Assembly (NCBI RefSeq): GCF_023701945.1
Contig: NZ_JABAEF010000021.1
Location: forward strand, 5,461 to 69,460
DNA: 64,000 nt
Reading direction: 5' to 3'
From: Rhizobium sp. CG5
GTDB lineage: Bacteria; Pseudomonadota; Alphaproteobacteria; Rhizobiales; Rhizobiaceae
This document shows positions 7,662 to 15,425 of the stretch, piece by piece. The notes below the pieces were generated by a model. It saw only the letters and a program-made list of their open reading frames with translations, was not told where the DNA came from and did no database searches. The stretch's first letter is position 1. Each line of letters starts with the position of its first letter. The translations under genes were made by a program, and so were the position numbers.

Positions 7662-9974
7662 ATGGCTGACGACAGCAAATCCATCGCCGCGATCATCGCC
7701 TCCGAGATCAACGCCCGGCCCGAGCAGGTGGTCGCAGCGGTGGGGCTTCTCGACGAGGGCTCGACCGTTCCGTTCATCGCCCGTTACCGCAAGGAAATCA
7801 CCGGCGGGCTGGACGATACGCAGCTGCGCAATCTCGCCGAACGGCTGACCTATCTGCGCGAGTTCAACGCCCGGCGCAAATCCATCGTCGAATCGATCAC
7901 CAGCCAGGGCAAGATGACCGATGAGCTGATGGGCAAGATCTTCAAGGTGGTCACCAAGGCCGAGCTTGAGGACATTTATCTGCCCTTCAAGCCCAAGCGC
8001 CGCACCCGCGCCGAGATCGCCCGCGAAAAAGGCCTCGGTCCCCTTGCCGAAGCGATTCTCGCCGACCGCAGCTCGGATCCGGTGAAGCTCGCAGAGGCCT
8101 ATCTCAAGGACGAGGTGCCGGACACCAAGGCGGCCCTGGAAGGCGCCCGCGACATCATCGCCGAAGGCATGTCGGAAAATGCCGATCTGCTGAAGACGCT
8201 GCGCACCTATCTGAAGGACAAGGCCTTCCTCTATTCCAAGGTCGTTGCCGGCAAGGAGCAGGCCGGCGAAAAATTCGCCGACTATTTCGATCATTCCGAG
8301 CGCTGGGCAACCGCCCCCGGTCACCGGGCGCTGGCCATGCTGCGCGGCTGGAACGAGGAAATGCTCACCTTGTCGATCGAGGCCGACAAGGACGATCCGG
8401 CGCCGATCAAGCCGGCCCACCGCACCATCGCTGCGGCCTACCAGATCGGCCAGAAAGGTCCCGCCGACCTCTGGCTGATGGAGGTGGCCGGCTGGACCTG
8501 GCGGGTCAAGCTCTCCATGTCGCTGTCGCTCGACCTGATGCGCGACCTGCGCGAGCGGGCGGAAGAAGAGGCGATCCATGTCTTTGCCCGCAACCTGAAA
8601 GACCTGCTGCTGGCGGCTCCTGCCGGCTCGCGTCCGACCATGGGCCTCGATCCGGGCATCCGCACCGGCGTCAAGGTGGCGGTGATCGACGGCACCGGCA
8701 AGGTGCTCGATACCACCACGGTCTATCCGTTCCCGCCGCGCAATGACATTCGCGGCGCGCAGGCCGAGCTTCTGGCCCTGGTGCGCAAGCATAAGGTGGA
8801 GCTGATCTCGATCGGCAACGGCACCGGCAGCCGTGAAACGGAAAAGCTGGTCGCCGACATGCTCACCGACCTGCCGGCCCCCAAGCCTACCAAAGTCATC
8901 GTCTCGGAGGCCGGCGCCTCGATCTATTCCGCCTCGCAGGCCGCCGCCACCGAGTTTCCCACTCTCGACGTGTCGCTGCGCGGCGCCGTCTCGATCGCCC
9001 GCCGCCTGCAGGATCCGCTGGCCGAACTGGTCAAGATCGAACCGAAATCGATCGGCGTCGGCCAGTACCAGCACGATGTCGACCAGGCCCGGCTCGGCCG
9101 CTCGCTCGATGCCGTGGTGGAAGACGCGGTGAACGCCGTCGGCGTCGATCTCAACACGGCGTCCGCGCCGCTTTTGGCCCGCGTCTCCGGTCTTGGCGGC
9201 TCGATCGCCGAGGCGATCGTCAACCATCGCGACCAGGAGGGGCCCTTTGCCACCCGCAAGGACCTGCTGAAGGTCGCCCGCCTCGGCAACCGCACCTTCG
9301 AGCAATGCGCCGGCTTCCTGCGCATTCCGAACGGCAAGGAGCCGCTCGATGCCTCCTCCGTGCATCCGGAAGCCTATGGCGTGGCCAAGAAGATCGTCGC
9401 CGCCTGTGGCCGCGATCTGCGCTCGCTGATGGGCGACAGCGTCGCGCTGAAGGCCGTCGATCCGCGCAAGTTCGTCGACGAGCAATTCGGCCTGCCGACC
9501 GTCAAGGACATCCTCGCCGAACTCGAAAAGCCCGGCCGCGACCCGCGCCCGAGCTTCAAGACCGCAACCTTTGCCGAGGGGATCGACGAGATCACCGACC
9601 TGAAGCCGGGCATGTCGCTGGAAGGCACCGTCACCAATGTCGCCGCCTTCGGCGCCTTCGTCGATATCGGCGTGCATCAGGACGGCCTGGTGCATGTCTC
9701 CCAGCTCGCCGACCGCTTCGTCAAGGACCCCCATGACGTGGTCAAGGCCGGGGATGTGGTCCGGGTCCGCGTCGTCGAAGTGGACGTCAAGCGCAAGCGC
9801 ATCGCGCTCACCATGCGCAAGGACGGCGGCGAGGCGGAAGCGCCCTCGATGCGCGATCCGCGCGGCTCCGCCAATGCCATGCGCCACGCCAGCGCCAAGC
9901 CGGCCGGAAAACCGGAAGCGCCCGCCATGGGCGGCCTGGGTGCGGCGCTGGCCGAAGCCATGCGCAAGAAGTGA
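7662..9974 (+). CDS. tex: Tex family RNA-binding transcription accessory protein
   Basis: A 770-residue protein starting MADDSKSIAAIIASEINARP at ATG 7662 behind AAGGAAG; an in-frame extension to 7611 is not supported. Domains in order: Tex N-terminal helical region (with GSTVPFIARYRKEITGGLD near residue 45), the YqgF/RNase H-like fold (GLDPGIRTGVKVAVIDGTG, about residue 328), a helix-hairpin-helix region (NTASAPLLARVSGLGGSIAE), and a C-terminal S1 RNA-binding domain (VTNVAAFGAFVDIGVHQDG). Tex proteins bind nucleic acid and act in transcription and RNA metabolism; the exact role in rhizobia is not settled. The gene stands alone, with divergent and co-directional but unrelated neighbours. Confidence 0.95.
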   Translation: MADDSKSIAAIIASEINARPEQVVAAVGLLDEGSTVPFIARYRKEITGGLDDTQLRNLAERLTYLREFNARRKSIVESITSQGKMTDELMGKIFKVVTKAELEDIYLPFKPKRRTRAEIAREKGLGPLAEAILADRSSDPVKLAEAYLKDEVPDTKAALEGARDIIAEGMSENADLLKTLRTYLKDKAFLYSKVVAGKEQAGEKFADYFDHSERWATAPGHRALAMLRGWNEEMLTLSIEADKDDPAPIKPAHRTIAAAYQIGQKGPADLWLMEVAGWTWRVKLSMSLSLDLMRDLRERAEEEAIHVFARNLKDLLLAAPAGSRPTMGLDPGIRTGVKVAVIDGTGKVLDTTTVYPFPPRNDIRGAQAELLALVRKHKVELISIGNGTGSRETEKLVADMLTDLPAPKPTKVIVSEAGASIYSASQAAATEFPTLDVSLRGAVSIARRLQDPLAELVKIEPKSIGVGQYQHDVDQARLGRSLDAVVEDAVNAVGVDLNTASAPLLARVSGLGGSIAEAIVNHRDQEGPFATRKDLLKVARLGNRTFEQCAGFLRIPNGKEPLDASSVHPEAYGVAKKIVAACGRDLRSLMGDSVALKAVDPRKFVDEQFGLPTVKDILAELEKPGRDPRPSFKTATFAEGIDEITDLKPGMSLEGTVTNVAAFGAFVDIGVHQDGLVHVSQLADRFVKDPHDVVKAGDVVRVRVVEVDVKRKRIALTMRKDGGEAEAPSMRDPRGSANAMRHASAKPAGKPEAPAMGGLGAALAEAMRKK

Positions 9975-10118
9975 ATGTCCAGGGCTGGCGCGGCGAGAGT
10001 CGATGCCGGCTCTTTTGGACAATGCTCATATGACGCAGCGCCTCTTGCTTGCAGATGGAAACGGGGTAGTTTTTGAAGGAGCTTCTGCAAGACACCGTTT
10101 TCAGGCACAGGTGTATGG

Positions 10119-11375
10119 ATGGCCTCTTCTCTGCGTCGCATGCTGGCAAGGATCATCAGGACTGGGACGCTGGAGGTCACCGGCGCGGATGGGCGAAGGC
10201 AGAGGTTCGGCGATGGCACGGGCGGCGTGGTGGCGATCCGTTTTTCTGATGACGGCGCCGAGCGCGAGATTGCAGCCGATCCGCAGCTGAAGCTCGGCGA
10301 GATCTACATGCAGGGCCGCCTGACCTTCGACAGCGGCGACATCTACGATCTGGTCGCCCTGGTCAAATCCAACACGCTGGCCGAAGACCTGACCTTCGGC
10401 ATGATCTGGCGCGGTGTGGCGCGGCTATTGCTGGCCCGCCTGAAAAGCCTGCTGCCGGTCAATCACAACCGGGAAAACGTCGCCCATCACTACGATCTGA
10501 GCGCGAAACTGTTCGATCTGTTTCTCGATGCCGACTGGCAATATTCCTGCGCCTATTTCCACCCGCCCGGCATTTCGCTTGATGCGGCGCAGGTCGCCAA
10601 GAAACGCCATATCGTCGCCAAGCTGCTGCCCGAGCCCGGCCAGCGCGTGCTGGAGATCGGTTCCGGCTGGGGCGGCATGGCCATGTATCTGGCGGAATCG
10701 TCCGGTGTCCATGTTAGCGGTATCACGCTCAGCGAAGAGCAGCTGAAGGTGTCGCGCCTGCGGGCCGAAAAGCGTGGCCTGACGGGGCGGGTACGCTTCG
10801 ACTTGCAGGACTACCGCACCCTGAAGGACGAGCCCTACGACCGGATCGTCTCGGTCGGCATGTTCGAACATGTCGGTCCCGCCCATTACCGCGACTATTT
10901 CGCCAAGGCCGCAGAATTGCTGAAGGACGACGGCGTGATGCTGCTGCATTCGATCGGCCAGCCCTATCCGGCGCGGGTCAACAATCCGTTCTTCGAGAAA
11001 TATATCTTTCCGGGCGGCTATATCCCTTCGCTTGCCGAAGTCCTGCCGGCCATCGAGGCATCCGGCCTGCTGGTCCGCGACATCGAGATCCTGCCCTGGC
11101 ACTACGCCCATACGCTGCGTCATTGGCGGCAGCGTTTCCTGGCGCGGAAGGAGGAGGTTCTGGTCCTTTATGACGAGCGTTTCGTGCGCATGTGGGAATT
11201 CTATTTGGCTGCTTCCGAAATGGCCTTCACCCATGAGAATTTCTTCATCTTCCAGATCCAGCTGGCCCGCAACAATTCTGCGACGCCGGACAATCGCGGC
11301 TATATTGCCGAGCGCGAAAAAGCGCTTACCGCTTTCGATGCCACCCGGCCGCCCCTGGAAAAAGTGGTGTTCTAG
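10119..11375 (+). CDS. cfa: Cyclopropane-fatty-acyl-phospholipid synthase family protein
   Basis: A 418-residue SAM-dependent methyltransferase of the mycolic acid cyclopropane synthase family. It should transfer a methylene from SAM to the double bond of unsaturated phospholipid acyl chains at the membrane. The N-terminal lipid-binding part (MLARIIRTGTLEVTGADG) is followed by HYDLSAKLFDLFLDADWQYSC, the SAM site VLEIGSGWGGMAMYLAE (about 170-186), and SVGMFEHVGPAHYRDYF, all family hallmarks. The start could be the second ATG at 10140; no strong ribosome-binding site discriminates. Rhizobia often have two cfa paralogues, so the suffix cannot be set. Confidence 0.93.
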   Translation: MASSLRRMLARIIRTGTLEVTGADGRRQRFGDGTGGVVAIRFSDDGAEREIAADPQLKLGEIYMQGRLTFDSGDIYDLVALVKSNTLAEDLTFGMIWRGVARLLLARLKSLLPVNHNRENVAHHYDLSAKLFDLFLDADWQYSCAYFHPPGISLDAAQVAKKRHIVAKLLPEPGQRVLEIGSGWGGMAMYLAESSGVHVSGITLSEEQLKVSRLRAEKRGLTGRVRFDLQDYRTLKDEPYDRIVSVGMFEHVGPAHYRDYFAKAAELLKDDGVMLLHSIGQPYPARVNNPFFEKYIFPGGYIPSLAEVLPAIEASGLLVRDIEILPWHYAHTLRHWRQRFLARKEEVLVLYDERFVRMWEFYLAASEMAFTHENFFIFQIQLARNNSATPDNRGYIAEREKALTAFDATRPPLEKVVF

Positions 11376-11439
11376 CCATTGTCTTGAGCCCCGCAGGCGA
11401 TAGGGTGGTGACATCGCGGATTAGCCGGATGGAGGCCCT

Positions 11440-11934
11440 ATGGACGTCGGACATGACACAAGCCAGCTCGAAATGGTCGTGCTGATGACGCCCGACATGG
11501 CCAATTTCAGCGGCAAGGTGCATGGCGGCGCGCTGCTCAATCTGCTCGACCGCGTCGCCTTCTCCTGCGCCTCGCGTTATTCCCAGCAATATGCCGTGAC
11601 GCTGTCGGTCGACCAGGTGGTTTTCCGCCAGCCGATCCATGTCGGCGAACTCGTCACCTTCCGCGCCGCGGTCAACTATGCCGGCCGCACCTCGATGGAA
11701 ATCGGCATCCGGGTCGAGGCGGAGACCATTCGAACCGGCGAGCGCCGCCACACCAATTCCTGCTATTTCACCATGGTGGCCGTCGATGCCGAAGGCCGCC
11801 CGACACCCATTCCCGCCTATTCTCCCAAGACCGAGATCGCGGAGCAGCGCCTGCGCGCCGCCGAAGTCCGCCGCAGCCTGCGCCTGGAATTCGAAGCCCG
11901 CTTCAACGCCGCCGCCGCTGCGCCGAAGGGGTGA
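11440..11934 (+). CDS. Acyl-CoA thioesterase, hotdog fold
   Basis: A 164-residue hotdog-fold hydrolase. The segment DMANFSGKVHGGALLNLLDR and the following SVDQVVFRQPIHVGELVTFR are typical of YciA/BFIT-type acyl-CoA thioesterases, including the H-G-G turn and the acidic residue in LLDRVAF. It presumably hydrolyses acyl-CoA to the free acid and CoA. It lies 64 bases after cfa on the same strand and could share a transcript, which would fit a lipid-related role, but this is inference. The C-terminal 30 residues form a predicted helix beyond the core fold. Confidence 0.88.
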   Translation: MDVGHDTSQLEMVVLMTPDMANFSGKVHGGALLNLLDRVAFSCASRYSQQYAVTLSVDQVVFRQPIHVGELVTFRAAVNYAGRTSMEIGIRVEAETIRTGERRHTNSCYFTMVAVDAEGRPTPIPAYSPKTEIAEQRLRAAEVRRSLRLEFEARFNAAAAAPKG

Positions 11935-12035
11935 GCGGCGAGGGAGGCCGGAGGCCGGCATGAGGCGGGTTTTCCGACCTGCAACGGGTGGCAGATCTGT
12001 TCCATTTCCCAAGACTTTGTTCTAACACTCTGACC

Positions 12036-12989
12036 ATGGACACAACAGACGAACATGCCGGGCGCGTTGCCGACGCGCCTTCCGACAACTGGGTCTACCG
12101 GGTGCTGCCGCGCTCCGCCTGGCCCTATGCGCAGCTGGCGCGCTGGGACAGGCCGATCGGCTGGCAATTGCTGCTCTGGCCGTGCCTGTGGTCCTCGGCG
12201 CTCGCCGCCAATGCGCTGGCTGCCGATGGCCGGCTGGATGTCGCGCTGTTCGTCGGTCAACTCGTGCTGTTCTTCATAGGAGCGGTGGCGATGCGCGGCG
12301 CCGGTTGCACCTATAACGACCTGGTCGACCACAAGATCGATATGGAAGTGGCCCGCACCCGCTCGCGGCCGCTGCCGTCCGGCCGGGTCAGCCGCGTTCA
12401 GGCCAAACTGTTCGTCGCCGTGCAGGCCCTGGTCGGCCTTGCCGTGCTGTTGTGCTTCAACCTCTTCACCATCGTGCTCGGCATCCTGTCGCTCGCCATC
12501 GTGGCGATCTATCCGTTTGCCAAGCGCTTTACCGACTGGCCGCAATTCTTCCTCGGCCTGGCCTTTTCCTGGGGCGCGCTGATGGGCTGGGCCGGCCTGA
12601 CCGGGTCCCTGTCTGTCGCCGCCGTGCTGCTCTATGGGGCGGCGATCGCCTGGACCATCGGCTATGACACCATCTATGCCCACCAGGACACCGAGGACGA
12701 TGCGCTGATCGGCGTGCGCTCGACGGCCCGCCTGTTCGGCGACAACACAAGGCAATGGCTGGTCGGCCTCTATGGCCTGACGCTCGTGCTGCTGCTGTTG
12801 TCCTTCCTGTTTGCCGGCGTCGGGCTGCTGGCCTATCTCGGCCTGGCTGTCGCCGCCGTGATGTTCGCCTACCAGATTGCCGTGCTCAACATTCACGATC
12901 CGGCCCAGTGCCTGGCGCTGTTCAAGTCCAACGGCCGGGTCGGCGCCATCCTGTTTGCCGGCCTGCTGCTCGCTTTGCCATTTGCCTGA
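12036..12989 (+). CDS. ubiA: 4-hydroxybenzoate octaprenyltransferase
   Basis: UbiA prenylates 4-hydroxybenzoate in ubiquinone synthesis at the inner membrane. The start chosen is ATG 12036 (MDTTDEHAGRVADAP); the upstream in-frame ATG at 11988 adds 16 residues without support. The 317-residue protein has about eight to nine membrane segments and both Asp-rich prenyltransferase motifs: NDLVDHKIDMEVARTRSRPL (first motif) and YDTIYAHQDTEDD (second). The length and motif order are normal for the family. It follows the thioesterase by about 100 bases on the same strand. Confidence 0.95.
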   Translation: MDTTDEHAGRVADAPSDNWVYRVLPRSAWPYAQLARWDRPIGWQLLLWPCLWSSALAANALAADGRLDVALFVGQLVLFFIGAVAMRGAGCTYNDLVDHKIDMEVARTRSRPLPSGRVSRVQAKLFVAVQALVGLAVLLCFNLFTIVLGILSLAIVAIYPFAKRFTDWPQFFLGLAFSWGALMGWAGLTGSLSVAAVLLYGAAIAWTIGYDTIYAHQDTEDDALIGVRSTARLFGDNTRQWLVGLYGLTLVLLLLSFLFAGVGLLAYLGLAVAAVMFAYQIAVLNIHDPAQCLALFKSNGRVGAILFAGLLLALPFA

Positions 12990-13061
12990 TCCCTTCTCAA
13001 AGATCTGACTGCGCCTCATAGGGGGACCGGCCGCGTCAGGCCTGTTGTCTTTCAGCCCAAA

Positions 13062-13078
13062 ATAGGGTACCCCCCTAT
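13062..13078 (+). promoter_or_regulatory. Candidate DmeR operator upstream of dmeRF
   Basis: ATAGGGTACCCCCCTAT contains 6-base inverted arms (13062-13067 and 13073-13078) around a G/C tract, the AT-GC-AT architecture known for RcnR/DmeR-class operators. It ends only three bases before the dmeR start codon. A TATACT box abuts the ATG. Binding of DmeR here would block both transcription and ribosome access. Confidence 0.7.
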
Positions 13079-13081
13079 ACT

Positions 13082-13360
13082 ATGAGCCATACCATCAAGC
13101 ACAAGACCAAGCTGCTGGCCCGCATCCGCCGGATGAAGGGGCAGATCGAGGCGATCGAGACCGCGCTGCTCGTCGAAGCGCCCTGCGGCGACATTCTCAA
13201 CATGGTCGCCTCGGTGCGGGGTGCCGCCACCGGGCTGACGGCGGAACTGATCGAGGACCACATTCGCGAGCATGTGGTCAATCCGGACCGGGAGGAAGAC
13301 GCCGACCGGGCCAAGGGTGCAGCCGATCTCATCGAGGTCATCAGGAGTTATCTGAAATGA
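13082..13360 (+). CDS. dmeR: RcnR/CsoR-family metal-responsive repressor
   Basis: A 92-residue all-helical repressor of the CsoR/RcnR (DUF156) family. It starts MSHTIKHKTKLLARIRRMKG, carries the family metal/DNA core with the His near the N-terminus, Cys in EAPCGDILNMVASVRGA and a later His in EDHIREHV. The H-C-H pattern and the linked Ni/Co exporter point to Ni(II)/Co(II) sensing, as for DmeR of Rhizobium leguminosarum. The stop overlaps the start of the exporter gene by four bases (ATGA). There is no separate Shine-Dalgarno: the only AGGG lies inside the operator-like palindrome about 14 bases upstream. Confidence 0.88.
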   Translation: MSHTIKHKTKLLARIRRMKGQIEAIETALLVEAPCGDILNMVASVRGAATGLTAELIEDHIREHVVNPDREEDADRAKGAADLIEVIRSYLK

Positions 13361-14490
13361 GCGACCATCATCACGACGGCCATTCCCATTCCCATCCACA
13401 TCCACATCCACATTCCCATCCGCAGGCCGGCGCCAGGCGCCTGGTTAGCCGCCACGACCACATGTTCCTCGGCGACGACCACGAGCGCAATGCGCGCCGC
13501 ACCTGGATCGTCATCGCCATCACCGCGACGATGATGGTGCTGGAAATCATTGCCGGCTCTCTGTTCGGCTCCATGGCGCTGACGGCCGATGGCTGGCATA
13601 TGGCAACCCATGCCGGCGCCATCCTGATCGCAGCGCTTGCCTATCACTATGCCCGCCGCAATGTCGGCAATCCGGATTTCACCTTCGGGACCGGCAAGTT
13701 CGGCGATCTGGCGGCCTTCGCCAGCGCCATCATCCTCGGCATCGTGGCGCTGCTGATCGGCTGGGAAAGCCTGATGCGGCTCAGAGCCCCCGTGTCGATC
13801 GATTTCAACGAGGCCATCCTGGTGGCGGTGCTGGGCCTTGCGGTCAACCTGGTCTGCGCTTGGCTGCTGAAGGACGACCACGGCCATCATCATGGCCACG
13901 GGTCTCAAGCTCATCATCATGGCCACGGGACTAATCCTCATCATCATGGCCATGGGTCTCCGACCCATCACGCTGCCGGCACCCATAGCCACGATCATGA
14001 TCACGAGCATGATCATGACGCGCGTCACGACCACGCCAACCACAGCCGAGACGATCACGCCGGCCGCGACCAGAACCTGCGTGCCGCCTATCTGCATGTG
14101 CTGGCCGATGCGCTGACCTCGGTTCTTGCCATCGCGGCGCTGGTGGCCGGCACGATCTACGGCTGGCTCTGGCTCGATCCGGTGATCGGCATGGTCGGAG
14201 CGCTGGTCATCGCCCACTGGTCGATCGGCCTGATCCGCGATTCCGGTGCCGTGCTGCTCGACCGGCTGCCCTCCGGCGATCCTCTCTCCGGCGAGATCCG
14301 CGATATCCTGGAGAAGGACGGTGCCGAGATCGCCGATCTGCATGTCTGGCAGCTCGGTCCCGGCCACCACGGCGCCATCGTCTCGCTGAACGACGCGGCT
14401 CCGCGCGCCCCGTCCTATTACCGCGAACGGCTGGCACCGCTGAAGAACCTGTCCCATGTGACGGTCGAGGTGGAGCTGAAAAGCGCCTGA
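13357..14490 (+). CDS. dmeF: Cation diffusion facilitator, Co(II)/Ni(II) efflux protein DmeF
   Basis: A 377-residue inner-membrane CDF antiporter expected to export Co(II) and Ni(II) in exchange for protons. The N-terminus is His-rich (MSDHHHDGHSHSHPHPHPHS), then come six membrane segments. The metal-site motifs are MALTADGWHMATHAG (segment 2) and HVLADALTSVLAIAAL (segment 5), both with the H-x3-D or D-x3-D spacing of the transport site. Between segments 4 and 5 is a very long His-rich loop, residues about 170-235, containing three tandem nine-residue repeats beginning HHHGHG. Translation is coupled to dmeR by a 4-base overlap. A strong hairpin terminator follows. Confidence 0.93.
   Translation: MSDHHHDGHSHSHPHPHPHSHPQAGARRLVSRHDHMFLGDDHERNARRTWIVIAITATMMVLEIIAGSLFGSMALTADGWHMATHAGAILIAALAYHYARRNVGNPDFTFGTGKFGDLAAFASAIILGIVALLIGWESLMRLRAPVSIDFNEAILVAVLGLAVNLVCAWLLKDDHGHHHGHGSQAHHHGHGTNPHHHGHGSPTHHAAGTHSHDHDHEHDHDARHDHANHSRDDHAGRDQNLRAAYLHVLADALTSVLAIAALVAGTIYGWLWLDPVIGMVGALVIAHWSIGLIRDSGAVLLDRLPSGDPLSGEIRDILEKDGAEIADLHVWQLGPGHHGAIVSLNDAAPRAPSYYRERLAPLKNLSHVTVEVELKSA
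13885..13965 (+). repeat. Three 27-bp tandem repeats in the DmeF His loop
   Basis: Three successive 27-base units each begin CATCATCATGGCCA and encode HHHGHG plus three variable residues. The units start at 13885, 13912 and 13939 and keep frame. They lie in the cytoplasmic loop of DmeF and could expand or contract without breaking the frame. Confidence 0.8.
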
Positions 14491-14513
14491 GGCGCATATC
14501 GACACAAAAGAAG

Positions 14514-14543
14514 AACCCGGATCGGCTGTCGCTGATCCGGGTT
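14514..14543. terminator. Bidirectional terminator between dmeF and the DUF6101-like gene
   Basis: AACCCGGATC (14514-14523) pairs perfectly with GATCCGGGTT (14534-14543) across a 10-base loop. The plus reading continues into TTGTC and the minus reading into CTTCTTTTGTG. It sits between convergent genes and can serve both. Confidence 0.8.
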
Positions 14544-14575
14544 TTGTCGATTTGGGATAAGCTGCGGGGACCAGT

Positions 14576-15142
14576 TCAGGTCCGGGCGATGATTTCCTTG
14601 CCGGAAATCTTCATCGTCACGCCAAGGCTGCCAGTGGCGCGGCGCACCAGGAAGCGCGGCCGGCGATCGGCGAAATAGGAATGCCGGCGGCGCGGCTTGG
14701 CGGCATGTGCCCGGACATCGCCGAGATGCTCCTCGAGCGGCCGGGCAACGCCATCGGCCTCGATCATCAGCATGGGAATGCGGAAGGCGTCCGACCAGCC
14801 GCGCCAGTCGGCGGCAATGTCGCAAAGGTCGTGGGCAACCAGAAGCGGAATGCACAGGTCGGGATCGTCGTGATGCAGTTCCAGGGTCACGGTCACCTCG
14901 CCGTCGCCATGGTCGATCGCCCGGGCAGCCACACCCTTGAAAGCGCGGGCCGGCAGGGCGAAGGACAGCGGCAACCCGCTGGAGGGGAGGATCTTGCGCA
15001 GCACGGCGCCGCGCTCGTCGATCGTTATGGTGACATCGCCGGTCGCCTCGCGCAAAGCGTAAGTGACCTGTTGCGGAAAGCGCTTCGGGTCGAGCCGCAA
15101 CGTTGCGCCTGCCCATGCAGGCTTCATAACGGTGTTTGTCAT
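14576..15142 (-). CDS. DUF6101-like protein of unknown function
   Basis: A 188-residue soluble protein starting MTNTVMKPAWAGATLRLDP at ATG 15140-15142, behind AAGGG; an in-frame extension to 15214 lacks a ribosome-binding site. The sequence includes LRLDPKRFPQQVTYALRE, a HGDGEVTVTLELHHDDPDLC segment and a basic tail ending ISGKEIIART. From memory it matches the family named DUF6101, which is confined largely to Rhizobiales and has no assigned role. No signal peptide or membrane segment is visible. It is convergent with dmeF and shares the terminator between them. Confidence 0.7.
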   Translation of the reverse strand: MTNTVMKPAWAGATLRLDPKRFPQQVTYALREATGDVTITIDERGAVLRKILPSSGLPLSFALPARAFKGVAARAIDHGDGEVTVTLELHHDDPDLCIPLLVAHDLCDIAADWRGWSDAFRIPMLMIEADGVARPLEEHLGDVRAHAAKPRRRHSYFADRRPRFLVRRATGSLGVTMKISGKEIIART

Positions 15143-15425
15143 CAATAATACCCTTGTTTTACCTCGAGAGCCTGTTGGCCTACTCTTCGGGACTTTTCGT
15201 CCTCTGAGGGTCAAGATAGCGGCGCGCCCTTCCAGACAGCTTAAAAATCGCGGTTAAAAAAACTTTGCTATCTCAAATGGTTAGCAAATTGGCGCGGATA
15301 ACGGTTTCGAACTGGTGAACATGATTCGCAAAGTTCGAACGATCGACCTTGCGAAAAGCCACGGACAAGCCTCGCAGCAGATACTCCGCGGGCCGGTCCG
15401 TAAGCCCAAGGGAAACGCACGAACA
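15143..15425. other. Divergent intergenic region
   Basis: These 283 bases separate the divergent DUF6101-like and DUF1217 genes. The central part (15235-15300) is AT-rich and likely contains both promoters. An in-frame upward extension of the DUF1217 reading frame to 15315 is probably not translated. No RNA gene or repeat is evident. Confidence 0.45.

Noticed and set aside
7446..10022. An 858-codon open frame on the minus strand opposite tex
   Set aside because: It mirrors tex, whose protein has clear Tex, YqgF and S1 motifs. Its translation is low-complexity and has no family resemblance; long antisense frames are expected in high-G+C DNA.
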